A stretch of 64,000 bases of DNA. Source: Burhinus oedicnemus. Taxonomy: Eukaryota > Chordata > Aves > Charadriiformes > Burhinidae. How positions within the stretch are numbered: position 1 is the first letter of the stretch; the number at the start of each line of letters is the position of its first letter. The stretch is from contig VFFE01007859.1 in assembly GCA_008921705.1 (NCBI GenBank), positions 2,718,266-2,782,265 of the forward strand, in the 5' to 3' direction. The position numbers were made by a program, and so were the translations under genes. Positions 11,561 through 23,957 of the stretch are shown here, piece after piece. Below the pieces are notes generated by a model, which worked only from the letters and a program-made list of their open reading frames with translations, did no database searches and had not been told where the DNA came from.

Positions 11561-14500
11561 TAAAGGAAATTAAGATTATGCTACCTTGGGCAGAACAAAG
11601 GTTTGGAAGTTGACTCTAGCTAAAATTTGAATGAAGAGGTGAGAAATGCTAAGAGTTACCCAGTCTACTGTTTTCCAGGATGGATTTGTGTGCACTGTCT
11701 GTCATTTCACCAATAGGTTTAAGAAGCTGGAAGGCTAAATTTTACTGTATTTGTACAGTTTTTTCCTCCCGCTGAAGGCAGAAAGAGAAGAGAAGATAGG
11801 ACGTTCCACGCAACATTTGGAGATGTTGTAATGGGCCACAGAGTGAGGATCCTAGCTTTTAGACAGGTTAGTGGGAAATATCAAGGAAGCAGCTGGTGTG
11901 AATGTGTCTCCTGGCCAGTCTCACCTTGGTTTCTCTTCAGTATTCTCCTCCTATCGCCTCCCCAGCCCTAGCACTATCTGATTTTTGCATCTACAACCCT
12001 CATCTAGAGGATGTGAGGTGTGAGAAGATCTGTTTTGGATGATAATAAGTTTAAAAATAAATAAGGCTGTGCAATCAGAATAGAGAGCTAATTCTCTTAT
12101 CCATTCTCTTGTTTCTCTGGCAGAAGAATCTTGGCACTATCTTGAAGCAACATATTATGTTTCCAATGGAAGGAAATAATTCCAGTAATTCTCAAGTAAT
12201 CCCTCTATCCACTACTTCATTAATACTACAGGTCCTTAAAAAGAGACCCATCTAACTTTTTTTGGTCACTGAATAAAGAGGCAGGAAATTAGAGATTTTT
12301 TTCCTTTGAATTCCAGGAGACACTAACTCTTCACACTCACTGCCAGAAGTCCTGAGGAAAATTTCGAATTAATAAATAGCATTTATTCTTACTGAAAATT
12401 TTGCAGAAATATTTGGCACTAAAGCAAGACCAGTTTTAGATTCTTTACAGTAAAAGTTTAAAACGGAAAATCTGACGCATTCTTAAGATAAAATAACACA
12501 AATGGGATCACTATAATTTTCAGTTCTGATTATAGGTTATAAAATTGGTGCCAAATACCCATATATTTGTAAGCCTGCAGAAAACAATCTACAAAATGAA
12601 ATATGGAGAACTGCTAAAGGAAAGTACAGGCAGCTGTAAATGTAGAAGATATAATGATAAAGCCAAACCTAAAATCAAGATACTGTTGATAACTAGTCAG
12701 AGAAATTTCACTCATACCCTATCAAATTGAATTTAATCACCGACAATTTTCATTATCTAAGAATACAGTGATTTATTTGTACACATTCTAAGACAAAAAG
12801 CTTTTCTAAGACGAGATTAATTTTGACAACATATATCAAGTGCTAAACAGGAAAGAAATTATAGGTGTTTTATATCCAAACTGAATAATATAAACCATAG
12901 AAATTCAGACTCAAGGTTACATCAAGGAGAAGGAACCAAGCTCTAAAATTTGTATGTGGAAATATTCATTAGTTTTGGTCACATGAAATGTAATCATTTT
13001 CTCATTGGAAAGGAACTGTTTTGTTCACAGTGAAGGTCAGAATACTAGAATTAAACACAGAGGAAAAAGGGAAACTAAGGAAAGTTGGTTAGCTTGAGTG
13101 TACTACAACTGCTAGAGATAATATAAACATATCTACAGCTTCATACTGAAGCAGATGACTGTGAGACTGCAAGAAGTCTGAACAGATCGATCTCTTCCCA
13201 CTAGATTTCAAGTTCCTTTGTAACCATGTGCAGTTGGAGTTTGCAGGAGGTTTGTTGAGGCAAAAAAATAAAAACATGGAGCTATTAAAAGATAGAGACC
13301 TGACCTCTTTGTGGGCAGAAACAGCACAGTAAACTGCTAATGCAAATTTCTGGTATTACTAATAAATTGAGACAAATAACCTCCCAAGTGTAATAAGACA
13401 CATAACAAAATGTAAGGAGAGGAAATTTTTCCAGTGTGAATTAACAACAATTAAGCATATGATTTTGAGCAAAACTCTCTCTGGATTGCAACTGTCCATG
13501 ACACGGTCGTGACTGCTTGTGTTTCCTCAGGACTGACACATTTGCATTTCTTGTTTTTCTTCTGTCAGTCTGCAATTTCATTTCAGGCTTAGCAATGAGC
13601 ATCCTTAAAAAGTGATAGCTGCAGGAGTGTGGGCATAGAAAGGTGACTCATAATCTTTATAACATTGTAACTTCTTTGCTTAAGAAACTAAGCAGTTCAG
13701 GAGCTAATAGCTAAGGAACTATGCAGCTGAACGGGCTTCTTAATTAGAGTAATCAATAGAAAATACAGACCTGAAAATAGTATGAGGACCATAGGATGTA
13801 TGGTCAGCTGTTTCTCCCTATGTGATAGCTGAGCTGAGGTTTGTATCACTGAATTGAAATTACTAAGGTCTCTGTGGGGTAATTTTCCATGCGTAGGTCC
13901 TGCACAGTGTCTGTTTTTCACTGATATGAATTCTCCTTCCTGAACCTTCCCCCACCCTAAAAGCCCATTTCCAAAATGTCCATTTCTTCCTGCCTGCCTG
14001 CTTGCCTGACTGTGACTGCTTGTGGATCCTGTTTGTAGAAGCACTGTACACTGAAATTCATAAGCAAAATATGTCTTTTAATAGCTGCAATTATTACAGA
14101 GCTGTGACCTCTGGTGGGGCTCTTCAGCTGAAAGTTTTAGAAGTTTCCAAACAGTCGAGTTAACCTCAAAATGTTGTGTCTGATAGGTAAATGTAATCGC
14201 ACCATTTTACAGGGTAAAATAGAAGTACCAAGAAAAGAAACCTCATGATTCTGAATTTAAGCACTTGAAAGGTTGTGTTGGCATCTGACGAGGTGTGCTT
14301 TCTTTTTTTTTGGAAGCAGAATCGGGCTTGTGGCTCCAGCACACTTCATTAAGAAGGTCTTCACATTTTCATTGGAAGGTGAGGATGCCCGTCAGCTGCT
14401 AGCATAAATGCATCTTATTTATTTTACTAAATGTGGATGTAGCTGCTTAATATCAGATCTTCAAATAGTCTTGAAGGGAATTGCCCAAGGTCATTCAATG

Positions 14501-17500
14501 CCTTTGGAAAAGACCTCAAGCATTTTCACTCACTTCACTCCAAAATGCAATGAGCTAAGTGAATTGCTTCTGTTTGGGAGCCAGAAGGTCATGCATAGAG
14601 AAATTTCCTCCTGAGCAAAGCCACCAAAAAATGAAGTGTGCACACAGACCTGGAGACTGGCCTTTTTGGTTTTCACTGCCCAGCTTTGAGGCTGCAAGCT
14701 TCTTCATAGAAATGATGCAATTCCAAAAATACCTCCGCACTTGGTTGGCACAGTATGTTTAGTGACTCACTTTTTCAATACATATGAAAATGCTGTTAGC
14801 TAAGGAGAAGCCCGGAACTTTTAATCTTTTTTTTTTAAATAGTAGTTTGGGGAAACTTTCTGTTATAACTTTTAACCTTGGTTATTTTTCAGAAAGAAGA
14901 ATTTGAGATTTAAGTACTAGTTCTGTATCTTAGACCAGTCTGAAACCCTGGATATCCTTCTCTCTCTCTTCTGTGTCATTTAACCTATGGAATAGGCTTC
15001 CTGTTTCTTGAATATAGCTGTAAAACATGTCCTTTCCAGACCTTTTCCAGTGATCGCTACATACACAGGGTCTCTCCTTCTCTTTTTATGGTTGTAGAGA
15101 AGGCAAAAGAAGACTTCAAAGCAAAGAACAGGGGATTTTGTGATCACTGTGGGGTAGGTGATGCCCCACATCTGGAAGACCCAGATGCAGTGCAAAAAGG
15201 GGTGGCTGGAAGAGGGTGGAGATCCTCCTCTGCATGTCAGAAGTTCAGCTGAGCTGTTATTGTGGCTGAAGAGGGCATCAGGGTGGCATGCTGTGGGGTT
15301 GTTTAATAACTAGTCAGCAGATCTGGACTTGAAGATGATCTTAAGGTCCATCCTAAACACCAGGGGAAGCTTATCCTCCCTGTGTTTATGATTTCATTAG
15401 GTTGTAATTAACCGAACAAGGAACAAAGAGAAAAAAGTTTCTGTTTATTAGATTTGGGGCACTAAAGCAAAGTGCTTGCATACTACCTACCAAACTTTAT
15501 CTGTTGGCCTGAAAAGAAACATCTGTTGCTCTCAGAGACCCACAAACTTTGTGGCGTGGCAGCTGGGACACCACATACCTCACTCTGGCAGCAAAAATAC
15601 TGGTAAGAGGCAAGAAATGCCAACCTTTAGATCTAGGCAAAGTGTGAGCAGCCAATGCTAACCCACCCTGGAGGGAGAGGTGTGAAAAGCTTTTAGACAA
15701 AGCTCCCCAAATTCCAGATCTCTGGGATTAATTTGTCATGTATTGTCTCTACCGGAGACCCAGAAACAAGTGAAAGACAGTGATGAATACTCCCAATATG
15801 TGATTTTTTATGGCGCTTTAAAAAGTGTTGTAATCATCAGAAGTTTTTATGCATTCTAGAAGGATTAAGTTTAGGAACATAATTAAGATTGTGACCTCCA
15901 AAAGCTATGCATAGGGGAGGGCTGTGCTTGGTGTGGTTGGGTTTTGTGTATGTACTTCATCCCATTGAATGCAGGAGTGGAGACCAGGGCATTGCCAGAC
16001 GCCTACTTGATAAAAATATTAACAGATTAAAAAAAAAGAGGGGGACTTCTGAATTAAAATATAAAAAAGAATGAGAAGAGAGTATTTTCATCTTGGAAAA
16101 GGAGGAGGGAAATCGCTCAGAGTGGAGTTTCCGAGACGGGCAAGGCAGGCTCAGCTTACCAAGTTAGTTTTGGAGGACGATCTTGAAAAGTAACACTCAG
16201 GAAGTGAACTGTTGCTGAATTTTGCTCTCAGCTTGCACAGCTGGGTGCCGGGGGAAATCCTAAATGACATTTAGGGGAGGAGACTGGTTTCTGTGTTCTC
16301 TATGGGACTTGTTTCCAACTTTATCGTCATGTATTTCACTGTTGATTCACTGGGATGAAACTTTTTCATCTTTAAGCTGCCTGATGATAAGAATAGTTAG
16401 AAATGGATCTCAGAAGCACAAGGCACATTTTTTTTTTCCTATGGGAGTAATGAATACAAGATATATAATAATGAAGCCTTCAGGAGCTTCTGCTCTTGCT
16501 GACATCTAGGCAATCTGAACTGGAAGGATCTGTTTGGAGATGATTTCAGGTACCACAATGTGATGGTATATCTTTCTAAGTACATAAATATAAGACCATG
16601 ATTTCCTGCAGTGGGTGGTAGCCAGTACCTCTTTGGCAAAGTTTATGTGGTGGAGAGAGATCCCCAAAACCTGCGTAACTTCAAATCATCGTAGTTAGTA
16701 CCTGCAGAGTCTAATACTATCGGCAACAGCTGCTGCTGCTGTTTTTCTTTCTTTACCCACCAAATTCTTGCTAAAACAAAACTTATATTAAACTACCCTG
16801 AGCTCTTTGGACTTGAGCTGTTCTCCAAAGTCATTATGAGTGTTGCCCAGCTCAGTTCACTCCTTGACATAGCCTTTATTTAGCTCCTGCCAAAATTAAC
16901 TCTGTTTAATTTTCTGCAAATCACAGTACTACATCTGAGTTTTTTGGGACCCTGTTTCTTTACACTTCTTCCAAAGTCTGGGTCCGCACTGTGGTTCTCT
17001 ACCAAGAAAAAGGAGACAGATGTTAGATGAAAGGTACTCTAGAGAAAAAAATTTAAAGGACGATGGATATCAAAAGATGAGAGAGCATTTCTGAGAGCAA
17101 TTGGGCAACTGAACTCAAGAATGATACAATCTTAAAAAAATGCACCTTCTGTTTTCAGTTATAAAGAAACAAAACTGGTAACCTTATTTTGAACTTTTTT
17201 TGTTTTTATACTTAGACGTGTTATGTTTAGGGGAGGAAGAGAAAAGTGATTTTATCTCCAGCAAGATGCCATGTATTTCATACAATACTTTCCTGTTTAT
17301 TCTTCTTTACATTTTTTTTTTATATTTTAATTTTTGGGTTGCTCATACAAATGATCTGAAAGGAAATATTCTCCAACAAATCTCAGCTGTGCCTCTAGTT
17401 CCTAGCATTTTAAAAAGAAAGATCCTCTGTCTTGTATATTTACATAAAGCCTGAATGCCAGATTTGGAAGATGTAATAAAAATATGTTTTTCTGGGATTT

Positions 17501-18547
17501 GTTCTTAGGGAAAGAGAATTCCCCATGACCAAAAATACTCCAGTAATAAGCATTTGCTCTGTGCTGGCACCACTATGACCTTAAATTATGAGCTTGCCCC
17601 CATTTGTAGCCAGTTTCCCCTCTTTAAATGTACAGGTAAGTCATTTGTAAATATCATAACTAAATCTGGAAGTGTAATTTAGTGACTCTATTTGAGGATT
17701 AAGAAGAATAACATTACTTAGAACCATATGTAATCTTTTCTGTTTTGTTTAATTTAGTTTCCACGCTATGCATGCCTTATCTTACAGTCATTCTTCACTC
17801 CAGCTGACTTGATATACTTGCAATGCAGTTGATAATACCGTCAGAAAAATAGCTAAATGTTCATTTCTTTGCAAAACAAAACATATATACTGTGAAGTGC
17901 ATTGACATGACATTAGTGACGTGGGATCATTGTCCCTAGGAAGGAAAAAGCTTGCTAGATCACACTGTTCATTTTCCAACTAGAGAAGATTTAAAACTGT
18001 AGAGAGGAGGTATTGGATTTTACACTTGATCATACTAACTGGTGTTATGAAACACTTGGAGCAACACTCTAGTTTCCTTTACCAAGAATGCCAGAGAATT
18101 GAAATTCTCTACTGAATATAGTCTATGTCATGGTGTTTATTTCATTAAGGTCTTATTCATGTATATTTTTTTTTCAGTGGGTCTGCCCCCCAGGTGTTGT
18201 GGGTATCTGATGTTTGATTATTGTGCCAGAGTGACAATTGCTGATTAATTTGTATGTATTATTCTTCGTTACAATCCTCACAAGCTCTATTCTTGCTGGG
18301 CCCACCCTGTGGTCCCTTATGGCAGTTGAATTCACACCTTCTTACTTCCTCCAGACGGTAGGAATGGTGAAATAATATTAAAGTCCTGAGTAGCTGTTTT
18401 TGAAGTTATTCCAACTGCTTTTTGAATCAAAAGTCTTAAATTGTAGCCTTACTTCTTATTCTTTTTCATGAAAGCCTATCCATTTCCATATGAACATATT
18501 GTACTGTCAACAAACATAATTCTTTGTCATATACTTAGAAGCAATGT

Positions 18548-18605
18548 GGGGCAGACCCTCACCTGGTGTAAATACTCATAATTCCATTGATTGTGTAGTG
18601 CTATT
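18548..18605. repeat. Possible ancient amniote interspersed repeat fragment
   Basis: The blocks 'cctcacctggtgtaaat' and 'attccattga' fit a very common old amniote repeat, a CR1/L3-like tail in which 'ctcagctggtgtaaat' is followed by 'ctccattgac'. The assignment rests on pattern memory, so it needs a repeat-library search. Confidence 0.35.
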
Positions 18606-19126
18606 TGGGATTTGAGTGAAATTTTGCAGAGGACAGCTTCACCCTTTGCTGAGTGTAGAGTCGAGACAGACACATGAGAGGAAGTGCCTGAAAGATTACC
18701 ATGAACTGGGCAGAGCAAGGACATCTCCTAAAATAGTGGTGTCCCATGTCATCGACAGCTGGCTTTGGAAAATCTGAGAACTAGGTAAAAGGAAGACTTT
18801 GGAAAACAGGCTCTGGAGCTCAGCAGAGCTGACACAAAGCCATTCCCAGCATTCCTTACCTCCCAAAACGCGCCTTTAGGAGTCTAATCCAATGCCGAGA
18901 AACAAATAGCCATACACAAATAAATCCTCTGGCACAGCAGGGGCTAAGGAACAGAAATAGCTGTGTCTCAGTTACAAGAAGGATAGATCCTCAGCCAGCA
19001 GTGGCCCCCAACCCAGAAGACAAATTAAATGCAGAGAGACAAAAATGAAAAAGAGAGAACAATGTTTCACTGGGCGAAAAAAAGGATCGACCATCAAAAA
19101 ACAGCTGTAAGAAAAATGACTGGGAA

Positions 19127-19158
19127 ACATATACACATGCATGCATGTGCACACACAT
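19127..19158. repeat. 32-bp uninterrupted alternating purine-pyrimidine tract
   Basis: All 32 bases alternate purine and pyrimidine (a mix of CA, TG, TA and CG-free GC steps, with 'catgcatgcatg' in the middle). Such tracts can adopt Z-DNA and are also ordinary decayed dinucleotide repeats. Any function is unknown. Confidence 0.8.
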
Positions 19159-19895
19159 TGATATATGGGACCAGTTTCATAGTAGAATGCGAAATATATA
19201 TAAAAAAAGAATTTCTTAGAAAGTTTCAGCCCAATTTAAAGTTCAGTTATCAATTGGCCATTTTCCACAGTAACATCAAAAAGAGATTCTTTCTGATCTA
19301 AAATCCATCATTTTTCTTATTATTTCTTGTGTTTATCTCCTTGATGTCTTCACCTCCCTTACATTAAAATCAGAAGGAAGACTCATGTTTCTTTTGGAAA
19401 GAGGTGAATCCAGATTCATGTTTTCAAGTGGTCATGAAACATAACCATGTACCTGTAGTCGAGTCCAAGACTTTTAAGAACCTTCACTATTATTGACAAA
19501 GGAAAAAATATGATATAGAAAAAGGCCATGTATCTCATTCTTGAATCAAGAGAACTGTAATCAGGATTGCTATAGTCTTGCTGTATCTGGAAAGCAATTT
19601 GATAGACACTGGTCATTGTGCAGCTAGTGTAAAAATTGTACCAGTAATTTTACACTCTTACAAAATGTGGAAAATTGTGCTGGTAGAACTGGAAGTGAGA
19701 CTGCTATATAGTTAAGTGTCAGAGTGAATTATCTGGTGGTCTATAGTAAAATTAGTTTTAATTAAATTTAATTCTGACAATAGAAATTGATTGTTTCACT
19801 GGCCACAGGACTGAAGAGTACGTTATAAGGACATCTAATCAACAGCAGTTCTAACACCAGAATTGGCATATGGGAAACATTTGTCGACACGTAAT

Positions 19896-19950
19896 TAGGA
19901 CTTGATCCAACCCTCATTGAAATAAATTTTCCATAGACTTTAATAAGACA
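19896..19950. repeat. Possible ancient amniote interspersed repeat fragment
   Basis: 'cttgatccaaccctcattga' followed by 'ccatagacttta' resembles the old CR1/L3-type tail in which a 'tgatccaaagcccattga' block is followed by 'ccattgacttca'. It is diverged, and its ends are not visible. Confidence 0.35.
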
Positions 19951-20933
19951 TACCTTAAACTCCGGACACCACAGTTCACAATAATGTAGTATCTCTGCTT
20001 TTGAATTTGGCACCAGACTGAATTCTGTAATTTAGCTTGCAAATTTGCTACAGGGAGGGACCTTATCCATATGACGTGGTACGACAGCTACAAAACAGCT
20101 GCTATCAGCTTCAACAAATTGTAGTTTTATAAGCTGGGAAAAGAGTTTGTCATGGTCGATTGTTATATTAAAGTAGATACAAGTTCAGAAAGCATAGCAA
20201 AAAGATAACTGCTTAGTAAAAACAGCACTGAAGCTCTTTGGTTTCCTACCTGTGCAAAAAAGCAGCAGTTTCAATGACTGAATAGATACTCCGAGAAAAC
20301 TATTCAAAGCTATTCATATGGCATAAAAATTCAAAAGACTTTGAAGTTTTTTATATTCCTCATTCTCACAGTAATCAGTAGCTTAGTAATCAATAGATAA
20401 ATCACTTGAATCAGTGGGAAGGGAGAGATCTCTTTTATAATATTAATTTGGTCCAAGTTTAAAAAAGGACTTATTTTAAATAAATGTACCTAGTGTGCAA
20501 TCCACATCTCTGGGAATATAATAATTGTATTTGGGAATTCTTTGCAGTTCTTCGGTAGGCTTGGCCATTTGTCCAAGCTCAGCCTTTAAGTCAGTGCATG
20601 TCATACTGCGATGCATGGAAATAGGTATCTGCAGAAAAAATGGCTTCACTTTTTTCTAGGCCACCTACAACTACATCCTTCAGAAAGTCAAGGCATTTTC
20701 ACAGCACTTAAACATCTGTTCTGTGACTGACACTAGCTGCCTAATTTTATTAATGTTATTCAATGATGATATTTTGGCATATGTCCTCTCAAGCTATTAA
20801 AATGGCAATTGCTGGAGGCAGCAGCCACACAGGCTGACCAACAGGAAAGGTTTGCAGTGCAGATGTCTACAGCCGAGCCAGAGGTAATGGCTTTTTTGTA
20901 GCCAGTGGGGAGAAATGGACACTTTTAGGTTGT

Positions 20934-21079
20934 GATTCATCTCACCCTACATTAGGCATCTAAAATAAGGCAGGTGAACTCAGACTTAAAATTGTCTAGT
21001 GACATAAAAGAAACTGAAGGTGACCAGCTCTGACATGGGCCTTCACACTGTAGGTATGTACAGTTAAGTGAGATGAATC
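20934..21079. repeat. Perfect 12-bp inverted repeat pair spanning 146 bp
   Basis: 'gattcatctcac' at 20934-20945 is exactly inverted at 21068-21079. The enclosed sequence includes 'attaggcatctaaa', a word I associate with old amniote repeats. It could be the terminal inverted repeats of a small non-autonomous DNA element, or part of an ancient SINE/LINE tail. No target duplication is evident. Confidence 0.4.
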
Positions 21080-22944
21080 TTGCCCTGCTGGAGGGATTTT
21101 GACCTGGCAGCACTTAGTATCTCCCTCTGATGCCAAGCAACCAACTGTAGTGCAATAATATTATATATAAAATTGCGTCTAATATTTTTCATACAGGGAG
21201 AAGCTTTTAATTTACTTTCTGGCCTCATGACCTGTTGTATGTTTGAGTCACCAATAAAATCTCCCTTACTGCAAACAAGTGCATTTTTGAGGTCGTAAGA
21301 AAAAGTGTATTATTAATTCATCATTTGTAAAAAATATGCCTGTAAATAAGGATAACACTAACAATTGCTGCTGTCTCTTTAAATGACTTATTTACCAAAA
21401 CTCCAAATAATTTAAACCATTTGCCTGTCCCAGGGACTGAGTAATGCATGTAGAATTACCAGTTTAGTCTTACCTCGACATGTGTTGAATGATGAATAAT
21501 ATGTTTTTATTCTACAGTCATGGTGCAGAAAAAATTTGTGCGTGCTGACATCCATGCTGCTGCCTCAGGATACCAACAGAATCTGAAGAAGTTAGTTTAG
21601 AGCTGGGTATTTTGGTACTGTCCTTTAGCTACTTCTGCAATGAAATGTAGAGACACTTTAGGGAGAACAGGGTATCTGGGTGTAGCCATATTAAAAAGGT
21701 GGCTCAAATTTATACTTTTCATGGAGCGGCAAGGAATGTTGAGTGATGGTAATTGCAAACTAAAATATTGCATCTTGAGAAAAAAACCACAAGGGAAATA
21801 TTCTTGAGCCATTTAAAACTTGATTGGAAGAAAAACCTTTTTGCTAAGGACAATCAGGTCTCTTGCAAAACTCCAGAGTGAATAGATTTGTGATTACTGG
21901 GCACAGCCAGTGAGAATATGCAAAAGTCCTCTCTTTAAGTGAAGAACAGATGATCACGTTCAAGCCTACTGGGCCGAAGTGTTTCTTATTCATGTTAGTG
22001 TCAGGCTGCTTATAGGATGTCTTGAAAATAACCATACTGTGCTTATGAAGAGTCAAACCTCCTATACCTACTGGTGGATTGGCCTGTGCCTAATTTGTCT
22101 AGGCTCTATGAATAAATTATGATCCATGCTCAGGCTGGCTTCTTCAAGAGCACTTTGAAGTTAAGACCATACATAGTTCTCACATATATAGATAGAAGAT
22201 GAATTTGAGCTTGAGAATGGGCTACAGCCACATTTGGCTGTCATTGTCACTGCGAATGTGCTCCATAATGTGGGTGATGCCCCAATACCCACAAGGATTT
22301 TCCAGGACTTGCCTTGATGCTCTGGGATTTGGGCTTTCCCTCTAGATGTTGTGCTGCCATCTGATGAGCAGGTGTTCTGCACATGAGAAATGGCAGCAGC
22401 TAAATGAGCTTTGCAGGGGTTAATGGTATTTTTAATAGACCTGCCTCCTATCTGGGTGCCTGAGAAGAAAAATCTACAGGAACTCAAGAATTAATTACCT
22501 CTGATGCTGAGAAGAAGTGGAATTGAAAGGGTGATCCCAGAGAAGGGAGTAGAAAGATCTAATTAATAGATTGTAAAGCTAAAAAATACTACTGTGACCA
22601 TCTGATTCCATGTAGCAGAGGTCATAGGTCTTCCCTGAATTAATTTTTACTCGAACTTGACCATTTCTTTTTAAAAGCCATCCAATGTTGATTTATAAGT
22701 TGCTAGTGATGGAAAATCTTGCAGACATCTTTAAGCTGTGCCAGTGATTAATCATCTTCACTGTTGGAAAAAAAAAAAAAAGGCATAGCTTTATTTTTGG
22801 TCTGAATTTTTCTGATTTCAACTTCCATGAATCTCAACTGTGAGTTGTTACAGAACATATTGAGTCAATTTCCATTCTTTTGCTCCTCTTCCAGCAAAAG
22901 ATATGGTTCTGTTTTACTTGGTTCTACATTATTTTAAGGTCATT

Positions 22945-22990
22945 GAGAGAGAGAAAATGAGAGAGAGAAAAAAGGAAAGAAAGAAAGAAA
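22945..22990 (+). repeat. Purine microsatellite (GA)n / (GAAA)n
   Basis: About 46 bases contain only purines apart from one T: imperfect GA units followed by four GAAA-type units. Such tracts vary in length between individuals. Confidence 0.9.
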
Positions 22991-23893
22991 CCAATGGTCA
23001 GTGCCAGTATGAGACTTGGAATTTCTTGCTCTGACACTCTCCACTTCACCAAGCTGACAGAAATATTTCAGAGCCATGTTTGGGAAAGGTGTTAAGCACT
23101 TGACGATGCAGTAGGCATGCAGGGAGCATTTAAAAGCACCTCTGCACCCAGCTCCTTGTGTTTCTCATGGAGCTAGGCACTTCTGAAGACCCAATAACAA
23201 TGCTTTGGTACTGAAAAGTTCTCCCTCCCCTTTTCCCTGTGCAACCTTTAATATCTCTGCCTTAGTTGCCCAAGGAAAATCTATGTAGAAATGGAGAAGA
23301 ATGTTGTAAGGTTAAACATTACAAGACTAGGAGGTGTCCATGTGCAGGAGGAAAGGGGACCACATGAGTATGTAAGATAGATGTGAATGTTGACTGGTAA
23401 CTGTGCATAGGAAGGATCACTTCCATATCGTACTTCTGCCTGGGAATCTCTGAAACCCATAGCTTTTTCTGAGCTGTTGTAACCTTCTGCTCAACCATCC
23501 ATTTCTTTTCTGAATATCCCAAGGAAAGAATATAATCACAACCTGCTGATCCATACCATGGATTTGGGATCTGCTCCATGACCCTCTGAAGTTGGCAGAA
23601 AGGCACTTCTGGATGGCAATAGGCCCTGGGTGGCCCTTTCCCCTGTGGCATCCCCCAACGTCCTCCCACTGAAGTATGCTTCTTGCAGCTAATCATTGGG
23701 GCAGTCTAAGTTTCTTGGCTGGCTGGTGAGTATTTGAACTCCAGTTCTCATTCTTGGGACCCACAGCCGTAATTTTCTTATGGTAGCAATGCCAAGTCTA
23801 AAGACAGCATAATTGATGTGACTATTTTCCAGCTGGTCTCAATGAAATGAGCTCAGGTGTGACCAGATTGTTCCAGTCAGGTTTGCTGATTTT

Positions 23894-23957
23894 GTCTCTC
23901 TTTCTGTTGTCCTCTTTTTCTCTCTTTCTCTTTTTTTCTCTTTTTTCCCTCTCTATC
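23894..23957 (-). repeat. Pyrimidine-rich tract (TC/T-rich)
   Basis: About 64 bases are almost entirely C and T on the plus strand, with only a few G and one A near the ends. It is 0.9 kb downstream of the purine microsatellite and is roughly its complement in composition. Confidence 0.75.

Larger units (their letters stand above)
8691..18547. other. Long unique AT-rich block with scattered old repeat remnants
   Basis: No gene was recognised. A (TG)6 run lies at 8811-8823, just before this block's MIR-like stretch. A three-copy 'ttctacagtact' motif sits at 11217-11260 and a (CTG)4 run near 16728. Open frames are at most 115 codons and show no domain. Possible MIR-like pieces and a CNE-like stretch are listed separately. 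Confidence 0.5.
18606..22944. other. Unique non-coding block
   Basis: No gene was recognised. It holds two more ancient-repeat-like fragments, an alternating purine-pyrimidine tract and a 12-bp inverted repeat pair, each listed separately. Poly-A of 14 lies near 22767. Confidence 0.5.

Noticed and set aside
14478..14500. 'ttgcccaaggtcat' MIR-like word
   Set aside because: Only one short word matches, with no collinear flanks.
23319..23696. 125-codon minus-strand frame
   Set aside because: No recognised similarity or gene signals; such lengths are expected a few times in a window this size.
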